DNA of 64,000 nucleotides from JAAXIE01 sp965263155 (GCA_965263155.1 OZ253586.1:1860001-1924000), one strand, 5' to 3'. Positions 42,151 to 51,678 are shown, counted from the stretch's first letter. Made by a program: numbers and translations. Notes: generated by a model from the letters alone, not told the origin.

Positions 42151-44463
42151 GTGACAACCTACGTGGGCATGGGCATGAAACGATTCGAGGACCCGCAGTT
42201 GCTGCAGGGCGTCGGCACCTTCGTCGAGGACGTGCAGTTGCCCGATATGCTGCACGCCGCCGTGCTTCACAGTCCCCACGCCCACGCCCGCATCCGCTCC
42301 ATCGATGTGACGGAGGCTATCAACGCACCGGGTGTGCTCCGGGTGGTGACCGCGGGCGACCTGACCGGTACCAACCCGTCGCTGCGGGTCGCCCCCAATC
42401 TGCCTGATGTACTGGGACCGGACAAAACGACCCCAGCCCACCCCACCTTAGCTTCGGACCGGGTACGCTACGTGGGCGAGCCTGTGGCCGTGGCGGTGGC
42501 AGAGACACGCTATCAGGCCCGCGACGCCCTCGACCTCATCCGGGTGGACTATGAACCCCTGCCAGTGGTGGTTGACCCTGAAGAGGCATTGAAGGACGAG
42601 ATCGTCCTCCACGAGGACCTGGGCACCAACATCCTGCTGCGGATGCACGACCCCCACGACGACCTGGCCGAAGCATTCATCCAAGCAGACCGTGTCCTGC
42701 GGGGCAGATTCGAGTCAAAGCGGGTTACGCCAGCTGCCATGGAGAACCGTGGCGTGGTGGCAATCTATGACCGCCAGTCGGACGTACTGACCGTCTGGAG
42801 TTCGACCCAGTCCCCCCACAACGACAAGGGCCAACTGGCCTACATGCTAAACCGCGACCCTCGTACCATCCGGGTTATTGCGCCCGACGTGGGCGGTGGC
42901 TTCGGCGGCAAGAACCTGCGCCCAGACATGGGAGCAGTCTGCTACCTCGCCGTGGAGCTGGGGCGTCCCATCAAGTGCATCGAAGACCGCAGCGAGAACA
43001 TGACCTTCTATCATTCGCGTGGCGCCACCTGCGACGCCGAGGTCGCCGTCAAGAACGATGGCACCATTCTGGGTGTCCGCTACAACCTCGTATGGGATAT
43101 CGGGGCTTATTTCGTAGGGTCGACAGCGGTGTCCCCATATAACATGGCCCACCGCATGACCGGGCCCTACAAGACGCCCCTGATGGATGTGCATTTGCTG
43201 GCCGTGGCTACCAACAAGCCAACCACCGGCCCCTACCGCAGTGCAGGCGGGGCGGAGGCTGGCTACTTCTCCGAGCGCACCATGGACATGGTGGCGGCTG
43301 AACTGGGCATCAGCACGGTAGAGGTGCGGCGGAAGAACTTGATCCCGGAGGAGGCCCAGCCCTACCGCACCCCCACCGGGTACCTTTACGACAGTGGCGA
43401 CTACAGCAAGATGCTGGACGACATGACGGAACTGTCGGACTACCAGCAGTTGCTGCGGGACCAGGAAGAAGCCCGCAGGCAGGGACGGTTGGTGGGCATC
43501 GGAGTGTCCACGTACATCAAGTCGTCGGGCGGAGACGGGCCCTTGCGCGACAGCAACTCGCGCGTCGAGATTGAGCGCGACGGTCATGTGAAGGTGTATA
43601 CCGAAGCCTCGCCCCACGGCCAAGGTAGCGAAACGATCTTTGCCCAAGTTGCGGCCGATATGCTGGGCATACCCCCAAACCAGATAACTGTACTCCACGG
43701 CGACACCGACATGCTGGAAATTGGAGCGGGCACGGCTGCCAGCCGCGGCGTGGTGGTGAGCGGCAACGCCGTTTACCTCGCGCTGCAACAGGCACGTGAG
43801 AAAATGGCACAGATCGGGGCCGACTTCTTCGACTGCCCAGCCGAACAAGTCGAATTCGGGAACGGCGGTCTGCAACCGGCAGGCTCTCCCGACCAGCGCG
43901 TCTCTTTTGCAGAAGCGGCCCAAAGGGCCTTCAGCGAGGAGACCCTCCCTCCGGGCCTGACTCCCGGCTTGGAGTTCACCAGTGAGTACACCTTGGTGGA
44001 TGCCGCCTTCCCCTACGGCGGGCAGATAGTCGAGGTCGAGGTGGACCGGGACACTGGAGACGTGAAGCTGCTGAGGCACTTCGGAGTGCATGACTGTGGA
44101 GTGATGATCAACCCCAAACTGATTATAGGACAACACCACGGTGGCCTTGCCCAAGGCATCGGACAAGCCATGAGCGAGGGTATCGACTACACCCCCGACG
44201 GCCAGCCTCTCAACAGCACTTTCCTCGACTACGGGTTGCCCCTAGCCGAGGATATGCCCGAACCGGTGCTACGCGACACGGAGACTCCCTCGCCCACCAA
44301 TCCGATGCAGGTGAAGGGCGCGGGCGAAATCACAACCACCGGCACGGCTGTGGTGATCGTGAGCGCGGTCATAGACGCCCTTTCTCCCTTGGGTGTGCGC
44401 CATGTCGACATGCCCCTAACATCGGAGAAGGTGTGGCGCTTGATTCACGACAACGAGTCCTGA
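42151..44463 (+). CDS. xanthine dehydrogenase/CoxL-family molybdopterin-binding large subunit (copy 1)
   Basis: A 770-residue protein with a GTG start after AAGGAAGGTG. It is the molybdenum subunit of the xanthine dehydrogenase/CO dehydrogenase superfamily. The pterin-contact loop Gly-Gly-Gly-Phe-Gly-Gly-Lys begins near residue 247, and Pro-Tyr-Arg-Ser-Ala-Gly-Gly-Ala-Glu-Ala lies near residue 360. The active-site glutamate is present as Glu726 in Gly-Ala-Gly-Glu. Partner FAD and FeS subunits are not encoded nearby. The next gene, 16 bases on, is dihydroxyphthalate-decarboxylase-like, so hydroxylation of an aromatic or heteroaromatic acid is a reasonable guess. Confidence 0.92.
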   Translation: MTTYVGMGMKRFEDPQLLQGVGTFVEDVQLPDMLHAAVLHSPHAHARIRSIDVTEAINAPGVLRVVTAGDLTGTNPSLRVAPNLPDVLGPDKTTPAHPTLASDRVRYVGEPVAVAVAETRYQARDALDLIRVDYEPLPVVVDPEEALKDEIVLHEDLGTNILLRMHDPHDDLAEAFIQADRVLRGRFESKRVTPAAMENRGVVAIYDRQSDVLTVWSSTQSPHNDKGQLAYMLNRDPRTIRVIAPDVGGGFGGKNLRPDMGAVCYLAVELGRPIKCIEDRSENMTFYHSRGATCDAEVAVKNDGTILGVRYNLVWDIGAYFVGSTAVSPYNMAHRMTGPYKTPLMDVHLLAVATNKPTTGPYRSAGGAEAGYFSERTMDMVAAELGISTVEVRRKNLIPEEAQPYRTPTGYLYDSGDYSKMLDDMTELSDYQQLLRDQEEARRQGRLVGIGVSTYIKSSGGDGPLRDSNSRVEIERDGHVKVYTEASPHGQGSETIFAQVAADMLGIPPNQITVLHGDTDMLEIGAGTAASRGVVVSGNAVYLALQQAREKMAQIGADFFDCPAEQVEFGNGGLQPAGSPDQRVSFAEAAQRAFSEETLPPGLTPGLEFTSEYTLVDAAFPYGGQIVEVEVDRDTGDVKLLRHFGVHDCGVMINPKLIIGQHHGGLAQGIGQAMSEGIDYTPDGQPLNSTFLDYGLPLAEDMPEPVLRDTETPSPTNPMQVKGAGEITTTGTAVVIVSAVIDALSPLGVRHVDMPLTSEKVWRLIHDNES

Positions 44464-44479
44464 TAGGCGAGGTGATTCA

Positions 44480-45478
44480 GTGGCGAAGCTACAGTTGACC
44501 CTAGCCTGTGGTCTGTACGATAGGACCATCCCTCTGTTGATGGGTACTGTCGTACCAGAGGGCATCGAACTCAACTTTCTGCCCATGAGTCCGGGGGAGT
44601 TGTTCCGTCGGCAGGGAAGACATGCCGAGTTCGACGTGGCCGAGTTCTCCATGTCCACCCTGTCCCACCTGCGGGACGAAGGCGATCAACGCTTGGTGGC
44701 CATCCCCGTCTTCCCCTCACGCCGGTTCCGACATTGCGATATGTTCATCAACACCAACTCGGGAATCAACAGCCCTGCCGACTTGGCGGGCAAGCAGATC
44801 GGTGCCATGGAGTACCAGCAGACGGCGGCTGTATGGCAACGGGGCATGCTTCAGCATGAGCATGGAGTAAGCCCTGACAAGATGCAGTGGTACTTCGGGG
44901 GCTACAACGAACCTGAAGTGTGGGCCGACCGCGTGCCCATCACGCTCCCATCCAATGTAGAGCACCATGTGATTTCCGAGGACAAGTCTCTGGATGCGAT
45001 GCTGGAACGCGGGGAGATTCAGGCCCTGATTGGCGCAACACCCCCCGACTCTTTACGCCGAGGATCCCCCAACGTGTCTCGGCTCTTTCCCAACTACCCT
45101 GAAGTGGAGGCCGAGTACTTCCGGCGGACCGGCATCTTCCCCATCATGCACACGCTGGTGGTGAAGCGAGAGACATACGAACGGCACCCGTGGGTGGCCA
45201 TGAGCCTTTACAAGGCCTTCCTGCAGGCCAAGATAACAGGCAGGCGAGGCTTGCCAGGATCGGGCACCCTGTTCTGCATGCTGCCTTGGTTGGCGCAACA
45301 CCTCGACGATGTGCAGGAACTCATGGGCGACGACCCATTCGCCTACGGGATGAATTCCAACCGGAAGGTGTTGGAGACTTTTTTCAGCTACTCCTTGGAG
45401 CAAGGTATGATCAAGAAGGCGGTGACGCCCGAGGGCTTCTTTGCGCCTGAGACCCACTATGCGGCATCGGCAATATAG
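44480..45478 (+). CDS. 4,5-dihydroxyphthalate decarboxylase-like / NMT1-fold protein
   Basis: A 332-residue protein with a GTG start after GAGG. The sequence closely follows proteins annotated as 4,5-dihydroxyphthalate decarboxylase. It has Ala-Cys-Gly-Leu-Tyr-Asp-Arg-Thr at the N-terminus, Glu-Phe-Asp-Val-Ala-Glu-Phe-Ser-Met-Ser near residue 50, and Arg-Arg-Thr-Gly-Ile-Phe-Pro-Ile-Met-His-Thr near residue 220. The fold is that of periplasmic binding proteins, but no signal peptide is present, which supports a cytoplasmic enzyme. It sits in a likely operon between a molybdenum hydroxylase and a VOC protein. The substrate may not be phthalate. Confidence 0.82.
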   Translation: MAKLQLTLACGLYDRTIPLLMGTVVPEGIELNFLPMSPGELFRRQGRHAEFDVAEFSMSTLSHLRDEGDQRLVAIPVFPSRRFRHCDMFINTNSGINSPADLAGKQIGAMEYQQTAAVWQRGMLQHEHGVSPDKMQWYFGGYNEPEVWADRVPITLPSNVEHHVISEDKSLDAMLERGEIQALIGATPPDSLRRGSPNVSRLFPNYPEVEAEYFRRTGIFPIMHTLVVKRETYERHPWVAMSLYKAFLQAKITGRRGLPGSGTLFCMLPWLAQHLDDVQELMGDDPFAYGMNSNRKVLETFFSYSLEQGMIKKAVTPEGFFAPETHYAASAI

Positions 45479-45561
45479 CGCGGTAGTCCTGCTCTGTGCT
45501 TGCACGAGAGACACATCGCGTGCATAGTCTGGGACTGGATACAGAGAAAGCGAGGCGAGAG

Positions 45562-45960
45562 ATGACGACAGTAGGCTCCAAGATATCCCTTACCGGTATC
45601 GACCACGTGGTGCTGCATGTCAAAGACCTGGAACGCTCCCGGCGGTTTTACATGGACCTGCTTGGCATGAAGGTCAACCACGAGAGCTCTTGGCAGAGCT
45701 TCCTCTACCTCGGCTCCGACGCCACGCAGATGGTGGCTCTGTTCGAGATAAAGGAAGGCGAATTCGAGGGCCCGCGGGACATGAACCACATGGCCATGGT
45801 GGCGAACCAGGGTAGCTACGAGAGCATTAAGGCCGAACTGGAGCAGGCCGGCGTGCAGGTGTCGGGCCGCCCCGGAGACCCTGACTGCATCTACTTCAAC
45901 GACCCCGACGGCCACCGCCTGCAGATAATCTACCCCGGAGAGCACACGGACGACCACTAG
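45562..45960 (+). CDS. glyoxalase/VOC-superfamily protein, possible dioxygenase
   Basis: A 132-residue protein starting at ATG 45562 after GAGGCGAGAG. It opens with Gly-Ile-Asp-His-Val-Val-Leu-His-Val-Lys-Asp-Leu, has Asn-His-Met-Ala-Met-Val near residue 76, and ends with Phe-Asn-Asp-Pro-Asp-Gly-His-Arg-Leu-Gln-Ile, the classical two-His plus carboxylate layout of VOC metal sites. Last gene of the apparent operon begun by the molybdenum hydroxylase; a terminator-like hairpin follows. A ring-cleavage or isomerase role would fit, but is inferred. Confidence 0.88.
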   Translation: MTTVGSKISLTGIDHVVLHVKDLERSRRFYMDLLGMKVNHESSWQSFLYLGSDATQMVALFEIKEGEFEGPRDMNHMAMVANQGSYESIKAELEQAGVQVSGRPGDPDCIYFNDPDGHRLQIIYPGEHTDDH

Positions 45961-46043
45961 TCGCATGATCTGCGCAACAGTTTCATGTCTCAGCGACTGT
46001 CACCAGAGGTCCAGTGTTGGTGAAATGTCCATGATGATAAGAG

Positions 46044-46078
46044 GTGTCCCCGGTAAGGCTGCTGCCAACCGGGGGCAC
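46044..46078 (+). terminator. hairpin terminator after the hydroxylase operon
   Basis: An 11-bp stem (GTGTCCCCGGT with ACCGGGGGCAC, one G-U pair), followed by TTTCGTT. Confidence 0.6.
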
Positions 46079-46111
46079 TTTCGTTACGTTGATTGAGAGG
46101 AACGAGATAAG

Positions 46112-47161
46112 GTGAGGTTCGGCCATTTCTTCTATCCCATGACCCTGAACACAGGCGACGACGGACAAGCCATAGCTGATTGCATGTACGAAGCGGAGCT
46201 GGTGGAGCAGCTTGGCTTGGACGCCATCTGGATTGCGGAGCACCATTTCATCGGCGAGGTCGCCTACGGGGACCCAATGGTGTTCGCCGGGGCCGTGGCC
46301 GCCAAGACCAAGCGCGTCGACATAGGTTTCGGGATAGTGGAGTTGGCCCTGCACCACCCCGTTCGCCTAGCCATGCAGACGGCCCTTCTGGACCACCTGA
46401 CGCAGGGACGCCTGATAGTGGGCACGGGACGTGGGTCGAACTACAACGCCTTTGAGTACACCGGCTTCGGCACTAGCTTCGAAGCGGGGAAGCCCATGAT
46501 GGACGAGGCAGAAGAACTGATAGTGAAGGCTTGGACTACCGATAACGTCGACCACAAAGGCGACTACTGGCAGGTCGCCTTCCCCTCCATCCGGCCCCGT
46601 CCCTACCAGAAGCCCCATCCACGGCTGGCCAGGGCCTGTATCAGCGAGGACTCGGTGAAGGATATGGCCCGCATCGGTCGCCCCATCCTCATAAGCAACC
46701 GCGCCACCTCTGCCGCCGCCCGCACACTCGCCCTTTACCGCGACACCATGTTCGAGTCAGGATTCAACGAGGAGCAGGTGGAGCACGCCATGGACCAAAT
46801 CTGGATCTGGCGCGAATGCTACTTGGCCGAGACCGATGACCAAGCATTCGACGAATGGCTGGCACCCTTCGAGACGGCCAGCGAGTATGTTGCGGAAAAA
46901 CGGGTGTCGCTAAAACCGGAAGGAGTGGAAGTGCCAACGCCTCCACCGCCGCTGTCCAAGTCAGCCTACGGCGAAGTGCCCAACCCCGACGCCAACGAGC
47001 TGTTCGTAGGCTCACCCAAGCGTGTGTCGGAACTGATTGCCATGCTGCGGGATGTGGGCGGCCGCAACCTGATGTTGACCCACCGCGGGATACCAAACCG
47101 AGAGCAGTCGACCACCTATCTGAAGCTGCTGAGCGAGAAAGTTATGCCCAAGTTCCGCTAG
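46112..47161 (+). CDS. luciferase-like flavin-dependent oxidoreductase (LLM class)
   Basis: A 349-residue LLM protein with a GTG start. Typical segments are Ala-Ile-Trp-Ile-Ala-Glu-His-His-Phe near residues 37-45, Ile-Gly-Phe-Gly-Ile-Val near 71-76, and Val-Gly-Thr-Gly-Arg-Gly near 105-110. It is closer in length and form to the 12423 copy than to the two shorter ones. It lies behind the terminator of the hydroxylase operon, so it is probably transcribed separately. Reaction: oxygen or hydride transfer with reduced flavin; substrate unknown. Confidence 0.9.
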   Translation: MRFGHFFYPMTLNTGDDGQAIADCMYEAELVEQLGLDAIWIAEHHFIGEVAYGDPMVFAGAVAAKTKRVDIGFGIVELALHHPVRLAMQTALLDHLTQGRLIVGTGRGSNYNAFEYTGFGTSFEAGKPMMDEAEELIVKAWTTDNVDHKGDYWQVAFPSIRPRPYQKPHPRLARACISEDSVKDMARIGRPILISNRATSAAARTLALYRDTMFESGFNEEQVEHAMDQIWIWRECYLAETDDQAFDEWLAPFETASEYVAEKRVSLKPEGVEVPTPPPPLSKSAYGEVPNPDANELFVGSPKRVSELIAMLRDVGGRNLMLTHRGIPNREQSTTYLKLLSEKVMPKFR

Positions 47162-47498
47162 GGACGAGTCCACTCACTTGTAGTGCGAGATTGGAGTCCG
47201 TTGTCGTTTTCCTACGTAGAGGCTTGGCGGACTCCTAACGGGTGCCCCAACAGTCCTCAGTCCCTGCACCATCTATCCGGTTGTCCGTAGTCAACCGTTC
47301 CCAGCATTGACATTGTGCCGCCGTTCCGCCGACACGGTGGTAGTTCAGTGGATTCCTGACCCGAAACTTGAACGTCAGTACAAGTCGCACTACCACGGCG
47401 ATTGAGAGTTCATAGCGTCCGGTAAAATTGGCACCGATCAGTTGCCGGATAACGACGAGACAGGGCGTGTGGAGTGGAGGTAGCCCAGCAAGCTAGAA
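47162..47498. other. intergenic stretch without a recognisable gene
   Basis: About 340 bases between convergent genes. Only a loose GGAGTCCG/CGGACTCC inverted pair near 47190-47237 was noticed. Confidence 0.4.
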
Positions 47499-48317
47499 CT
47501 AACTGGACCGCTTGACCCTCGCCCATATTTGGATGCCCACGCGGTCCATAACATCCTTGACGGCGTTGTTCGCGTGGTAGGAGAGGAAGCCCACCACTGC
47601 GATGCCTAGGACTACCAACACCGGTATCTGGGTGAACAGCCACTCGAAGCCTCGGGTAACCACCGCCCCCGAATCTGCGAGTGCATCATTGATGGAAACC
47701 GTATTGGTGTTCGGAAGTCCCAGTTCAGCAGCTATCGGGTCGGGGCTTCTAAACGACGTCAGCCAGTCCTCCAAGCGCGACATCAGGATGCCATCAAGCT
47801 TTTCTGACAAGGGGATATTGAGGCGTGCGTCAAACACGCCATCAAACAGAACCCAACCCAGCACACCGGCAGCGATAGCAACAAGCCAACTCTCTCGGCC
47901 AGCCACCTTTATGTAGACAACGATCGCCAGAGGCACGGTAACCATCCAGCCGATGAGCCAGATCCCGATGAAGAACCCCACTATCCACGCGATTATGATG
48001 AGCGTGCGCTTACGCTCCACCGCTGGTTCGAGCTGGATTTCTTCCTCGAGTTCAAGCTCAACTTCGATAGGAGCCGCAGCAATGTCGACGGGAGGAGAGC
48101 CACCACTCTGCTTGCTGATGAGTTCTCGGAACACGGCAATAGCCGCCAAGCCTATCGCCGGTATCAGGATCGCTTTAGGGAATGTTGCCGCGCTGGGGCT
48201 CTCCTTACCGTATCCCAAAAAAGCTTCCCATGTCATCCAAGCGAAGAGCGCCAGCAAGCAGAGAGCGAATACCACCCGCAACGCCTTGCCACTGCTAAGC
48301 TGCACCATCACCCCCAT
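47499..48317 (-). CDS. tctB: tripartite tricarboxylate transporter small membrane subunit (TctB)
   Basis: About 272 residues; several starts (GTG 48320, ATG 48317 and an ATG three codons later) lie within the end of tctA, so translational coupling is likely. At least five hydrophobic segments are seen, including one near residue 12 and a long pair near residues 100-135. It is much longer than the usual TctB of about 150 residues, with an added C-terminal membrane segment. A charged stretch rich in Glu separates the second and third helices. It is the last gene of tctC-tctA-tctB. The solute is probably a carboxylate. Confidence 0.85.
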   Translation of the reverse strand: MGVMVQLSSGKALRVVFALCLLALFAWMTWEAFLGYGKESPSAATFPKAILIPAIGLAAIAVFRELISKQSGGSPPVDIAAAPIEVELELEEEIQLEPAVERKRTLIIIAWIVGFFIGIWLIGWMVTVPLAIVVYIKVAGRESWLVAIAAGVLGWVLFDGVFDARLNIPLSEKLDGILMSRLEDWLTSFRSPDPIAAELGLPNTNTVSINDALADSGAVVTRGFEWLFTQIPVLVVLGIAVVGFLSYHANNAVKDVMDRVGIQIWARVKRSS

Positions 48318-49962
48318 CACCGGAGCCTGCCTGGGGGCTGGGACTGGGAATGGGACTGGCCGTCACTGCGGCGCGCTGCTCCTTCCGCTTTTTCTGTTTA
48401 CTCTCTTGCCATAGGGGATAGACAACTGAAGCCAGCATGAATAGGGCGATGATGATGACACCAGGCTCAGCCATCCAGCCATAGGTGCCGTAGACTTGAG
48501 TGGACACTCTGAGGTTGGTTTCGGCGATAGGAGCCAGGACCAAGCCCAGCAGCATCGGTGGGCGTGGCCAGTCAAATTTCACCATTACCCAACCCAAGAG
48601 GCCGAAGATGATCACTATCATCAGGTCCTGCGACCGGTTGGCCACGGTGAATCCACCTAGGTATACCAGCAACAGGATGATTGGGATAATCAGTGTGCCA
48701 CGTATCTCGGTGATTCTCGCCAACCACTTGAGGAAGAGGAAGGAGACTGCAACTGTAATGATATTTGAAACGATGAGCACCCAAACAAACGAGAAGGTCA
48801 ACTCAAGTCCGGAGGGTACCCATCCCCCCAAAGCGGCTAGGTCAGGACGTATGGGAGTGTTGGCGTCCAGCAGGTTGGGGCCAGGCACCAACCCCTGAAT
48901 AAGAAATGCCCCAAGCAGAATGGCCATTGACAGGCTGCCCGGTATGCCGAACGCAATGGTGGGGATGAGGGAGCCACCCTCCTTTGAGTTATTGGCAGCC
49001 CCAGGACCCAACACGCCCTCTATGCGGCCCTTGCCAAAACCGTCTTTGCTATCGGCGCTTTGCACCGCATGGGCATAGGACATCCACTGGGCAGGCCCGC
49101 CGCCCAAGCCAGGCACAAGTCCGATGTACGCGCCCAAGGCGCTACAGCGAAACACAAGGAACCAGTGACGGAAGGTGTCTTTGACGCCCTGGGCTACGCC
49201 CCCGATGCGGCCAGCAGAACGCTCAGCTATGCCGGTCCCCTTGACCGCCAAATCAATGATCTCTGGGATGGCAAAGAGGCCAACAGTAATCGCTACAAAG
49301 TTAACTCCATCCCAGAGGAACAAGGATTCAGACCTGCCGAGAACACCTTCCAAGGTATACCTCGGTATGCTAGTTACCGGTTCCAAACGGATCATGGCCA
49401 AAGCAAGGCCAAGAGCCCCAACGGTGAGTCCTTTAACCATGTTGCCACCACTCAGAGTGGCCACAAACGTAATGCCCAAGAGCGCTAGCATGAAAAACTC
49501 GGGAGACCCTATCGCCAGCACTATCGGCCGGACTACCGGTATGGCGGCAGCTAGCACTACCGCCCCAAATACAGCGCCGATAAGGGAACTCATAAGGACC
49601 GCACCCAAGGCGCGTCCCGCCTCCCCTCTTTTGGCCATCGGGTGACCGTCCACGATCACCGCAGCACTGATACCCTCACCGGGGACGCCAAAAAGCACCG
49701 ACGTGATGTCCCCGGTGGTCGCCACGACTGCGTTGGCCCCCAACAGGAACGCGAAGGCCTGCGTCGCATCCATCTCGAAGGTGAATGGCAGCATCAGAGC
49801 CAAGGTGACAGCCCCGCCCAAACCCGGCAGGATGCCGACCACGAAGCCTATGGCGACGCCAAAGAGCATAGCCTGAAAGGCATCCGTCCCGTGGTCGGAC
49901 AGAGGGAGGACGTCCGTCAACCCGGCGAGCAAGGCACCGAAATAGTCGCTTACAGCTTCCAC
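48295..49962 (-). CDS. tctA: tripartite tricarboxylate transporter large membrane subunit (TctA)
   Basis: A 555-residue polytopic membrane protein, GTG start just after AGGAG. The TctA hallmark Gly-Ile-Leu-Pro-Gly-Leu-Gly-Gly-Ala lies near residues 42-50. A second, Gly-Leu-Val-Pro-Gly-Leu-Gly-Gly-Gly-Pro-Ala-Gln, lies near residue 280. About twelve hydrophobic segments are seen. TctA is the channel through which solute bound by TctC enters using the ion gradient. It overlaps tctB by about 20 bases. This is the only complete transporter in the window. Confidence 0.93.
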   Translation of the reverse strand: MEAVSDYFGALLAGLTDVLPLSDHGTDAFQAMLFGVAIGFVVGILPGLGGAVTLALMLPFTFEMDATQAFAFLLGANAVVATTGDITSVLFGVPGEGISAAVIVDGHPMAKRGEAGRALGAVLMSSLIGAVFGAVVLAAAIPVVRPIVLAIGSPEFFMLALLGITFVATLSGGNMVKGLTVGALGLALAMIRLEPVTSIPRYTLEGVLGRSESLFLWDGVNFVAITVGLFAIPEIIDLAVKGTGIAERSAGRIGGVAQGVKDTFRHWFLVFRCSALGAYIGLVPGLGGGPAQWMSYAHAVQSADSKDGFGKGRIEGVLGPGAANNSKEGGSLIPTIAFGIPGSLSMAILLGAFLIQGLVPGPNLLDANTPIRPDLAALGGWVPSGLELTFSFVWVLIVSNIITVAVSFLFLKWLARITEIRGTLIIPIILLLVYLGGFTVANRSQDLMIVIIFGLLGWVMVKFDWPRPPMLLGLVLAPIAETNLRVSTQVYGTYGWMAEPGVIIIALFMLASVVYPLWQESKQKKRKEQRAAVTASPIPSPSPQAGSGDGGDGAA

Positions 49963-49982
49963 TGACTCCTACTTACATCCAG

Positions 49983-50013
49983 AGGGCCGCGTCCATTTAC
50001 GGACTGCGGCCCT
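49983..50013 (-). terminator. intercistronic hairpin between tctC and tctA
   Basis: An AGGGCCGC...GCGGCCCT stem with an inner GTCC/GGAC stem and no T tract. It could protect or partly terminate the tctC message so that the binding protein is made in excess. Confidence 0.55.
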
Positions 50014-50053
50014 CCTCTATCGTTACCGAACGATTGCGGCTGCGAGCAGTAGG

Positions 50054-51559
50054 TTACTCTCCCTCTGCCGGCCTTACCAGGAACTGGAGTGCTGCCTTCT
50101 GCTCAGGGGTGACGCTAAGGATTTCAGATATCCACCCCTGAATATCCTCGCCCGTCTGCGGGTTCAGATAGAGCCCAGCGACCTGGGCATCTGCGATGAA
50201 TTCAGGGTCTGCCATGGTGTCGCTAAATGCCTGCCGGAGCACCCCGATTAGCTCTGGTGCTGTACCCGGGGGCATGGTCCATGGACGCTGGAACCTGTAC
50301 CCCACTCTCCACACGTCGAAGAGCGCCTTCTGGCCCGGGTCTTCTATGTAGTCGCCGAGCAAGGGAAGATCGGAGATTTCAGGATCTGCGCTGGGGAACG
50401 TCATCGCATACGGGATGAACTGGTCGTCGCCCTCGGCGTCCAGCATGGACCGGGCGGTGACGCCCATGGACTCCCAACCCCAACAGGCCGCGTCCACCTC
50501 CTCGCCACCTTGAAGGGCCAGCCGTACCGTAGCGGTCCCTCGGTAGCCGGACACGATTATATGGTCAGTGCCCACGAATGCGTTGGTGAGGCGGGGGATG
50601 TCAGCGAGGGAGCCGCCCACCGCAGCAGTGGAGCCGTGCCGGTACTCAGTGCCAGGTGTCAAGAGAGAGTCGGCATCGCTGACGCCGACAAATCCCATGA
50701 TCGCGCAGACAGGATTTCCATCACTGGGAGCTCCCAGCCATGCGTAACCGTTGCCATCGAAAAGGATGCCCTCGCCTTCAGGTTCATCAGCCAATGCTTG
50801 GATGAACACATGGTTGGAGTTCCACAGCCCCATGGTCAGTCCGTCGGGCTCAGCTGAGTTGAACAGGTGGTTGGCAGCTACCAAGCTGCCTGCGCCGGTC
50901 ATGTTCTCAACCACGATATCGGGGTTGCCGGGTATGTGCTTCCCTATATGGCGTGCGATGGCTCGCCCATATGTGTCATATCCACCACCAGCGGAGAAGC
51001 CGACTAGGAGGCGAATCGTCTGACCATCGAAGAAGCTGGCGTATATCTGCTGAAGACGCTCTTCCTGCTCCTTCATGGCCATCATGGCGGCTTCTTCTTC
51101 CGCCTTCATGGCCATCATGGCCGCCTCTTCGGCTGCCTTGTCCAGCGCCATGGCAATGGCACCCTCGACCTGTTCGAGCGTGAGCGTGCCCTCGGCGACC
51201 TGCATGGCGGCATCTCGGCTGGCCTTTTCCACGTCCTCCGCGGTCACACCTTCAGGTATCTCTTCCATGGCCATCGAGATCGCAGACGAAACGTCCTCGA
51301 TGCTGATGCCCTCAGGAGGCTCAGGCACCTGTTCCAAGGCCTGTGTGACAGCCTGTGAGACGATGGCCGCGGTATCCACTTGAGGTACTGCTGCCGCCGC
51401 TGCCGCCGCTGCTGCTTTTTCTGCCGCTTCCGCTGCTGCATCGATACGCGCCGCGTCTTCGTCCGACAGCCCGCCGCCACCGCAGGCGACCAGAATCAGG
51501 GGTACGATTAGAAGTAGCGGTACAATAATCCACGGGATGCGTCGCCTCAACCGGTTCAT
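50054..51559 (-). CDS. tctC: tripartite tricarboxylate transporter binding lipoprotein (TctC/Bug) with helical repeats
   Basis: About 501 residues; ATG 51559 has GGAGG nine bases upstream. The lipobox is Leu-Val-Ala-Cys (Cys26). Residues 30-165 are not Bug-fold but a series of short helical repeats of the type Glu-Asp-Val-x3-(Ile/Ala)-x2-Ala-(Met/Ala), then an 11-residue Glu-Ala-Ala-Met-Met-Ala-Met-Lys repeat. The Bug binding domain begins near residue 175 with Val-Gly-Phe-Ser-Ala-Gly-Gly-Gly-Tyr-Asp. A typical TctC is about 320 residues, so the added 140 residues form a spacer between membrane anchor and binding domain. Confidence 0.9.
   Translation of the reverse strand: MNRLRRRIPWIIVPLLLIVPLILVACGGGGLSDEDAARIDAAAEAAEKAAAAAAAAAVPQVDTAAIVSQAVTQALEQVPEPPEGISIEDVSSAISMAMEEIPEGVTAEDVEKASRDAAMQVAEGTLTLEQVEGAIAMALDKAAEEAAMMAMKAEEEAAMMAMKEQEERLQQIYASFFDGQTIRLLVGFSAGGGYDTYGRAIARHIGKHIPGNPDIVVENMTGAGSLVAANHLFNSAEPDGLTMGLWNSNHVFIQALADEPEGEGILFDGNGYAWLGAPSDGNPVCAIMGFVGVSDADSLLTPGTEYRHGSTAAVGGSLADIPRLTNAFVGTDHIIVSGYRGTATVRLALQGGEEVDAACWGWESMGVTARSMLDAEGDDQFIPYAMTFPSADPEISDLPLLGDYIEDPGQKALFDVWRVGYRFQRPWTMPPGTAPELIGVLRQAFSDTMADPEFIADAQVAGLYLNPQTGEDIQGWISEILSVTPEQKAALQFLVRPAEGE
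51071..51130. repeat. 33-bp period repeat coding for Glu-Ala-Ala-Met-Met-Ala-Met-Lys units
   Basis: CTTCATGGCCATCATGG begins at 51071 and again at 51104, giving two 11-codon units in the spacer of the tctC product. Confidence 0.8.
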
Positions 51560-51678
51560 GGACTGGTACCTCCTGGAGGATTGCTTTGGGGTACGTTTTT
51601 TGCTTGCCATCAACCGGCGGTTGATAGACGCAGCTATAGCTGGGTGCCGTTAGGGAGTCTAGCTGTGCGTTTTCCAAT

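Noticed and set aside
42847..44166. Long minus-strand open frame of about 440 codons
   Set aside because: It lies fully opposite the CoxL-like gene, whose motifs are certain. It has no ribosome site or family likeness and results from GC-rich codon use.
51071..51130. Short spaced repeats as a CRISPR array
   Set aside because: There are only two units with no unique spacers, and they are in frame within the tctC coding region.
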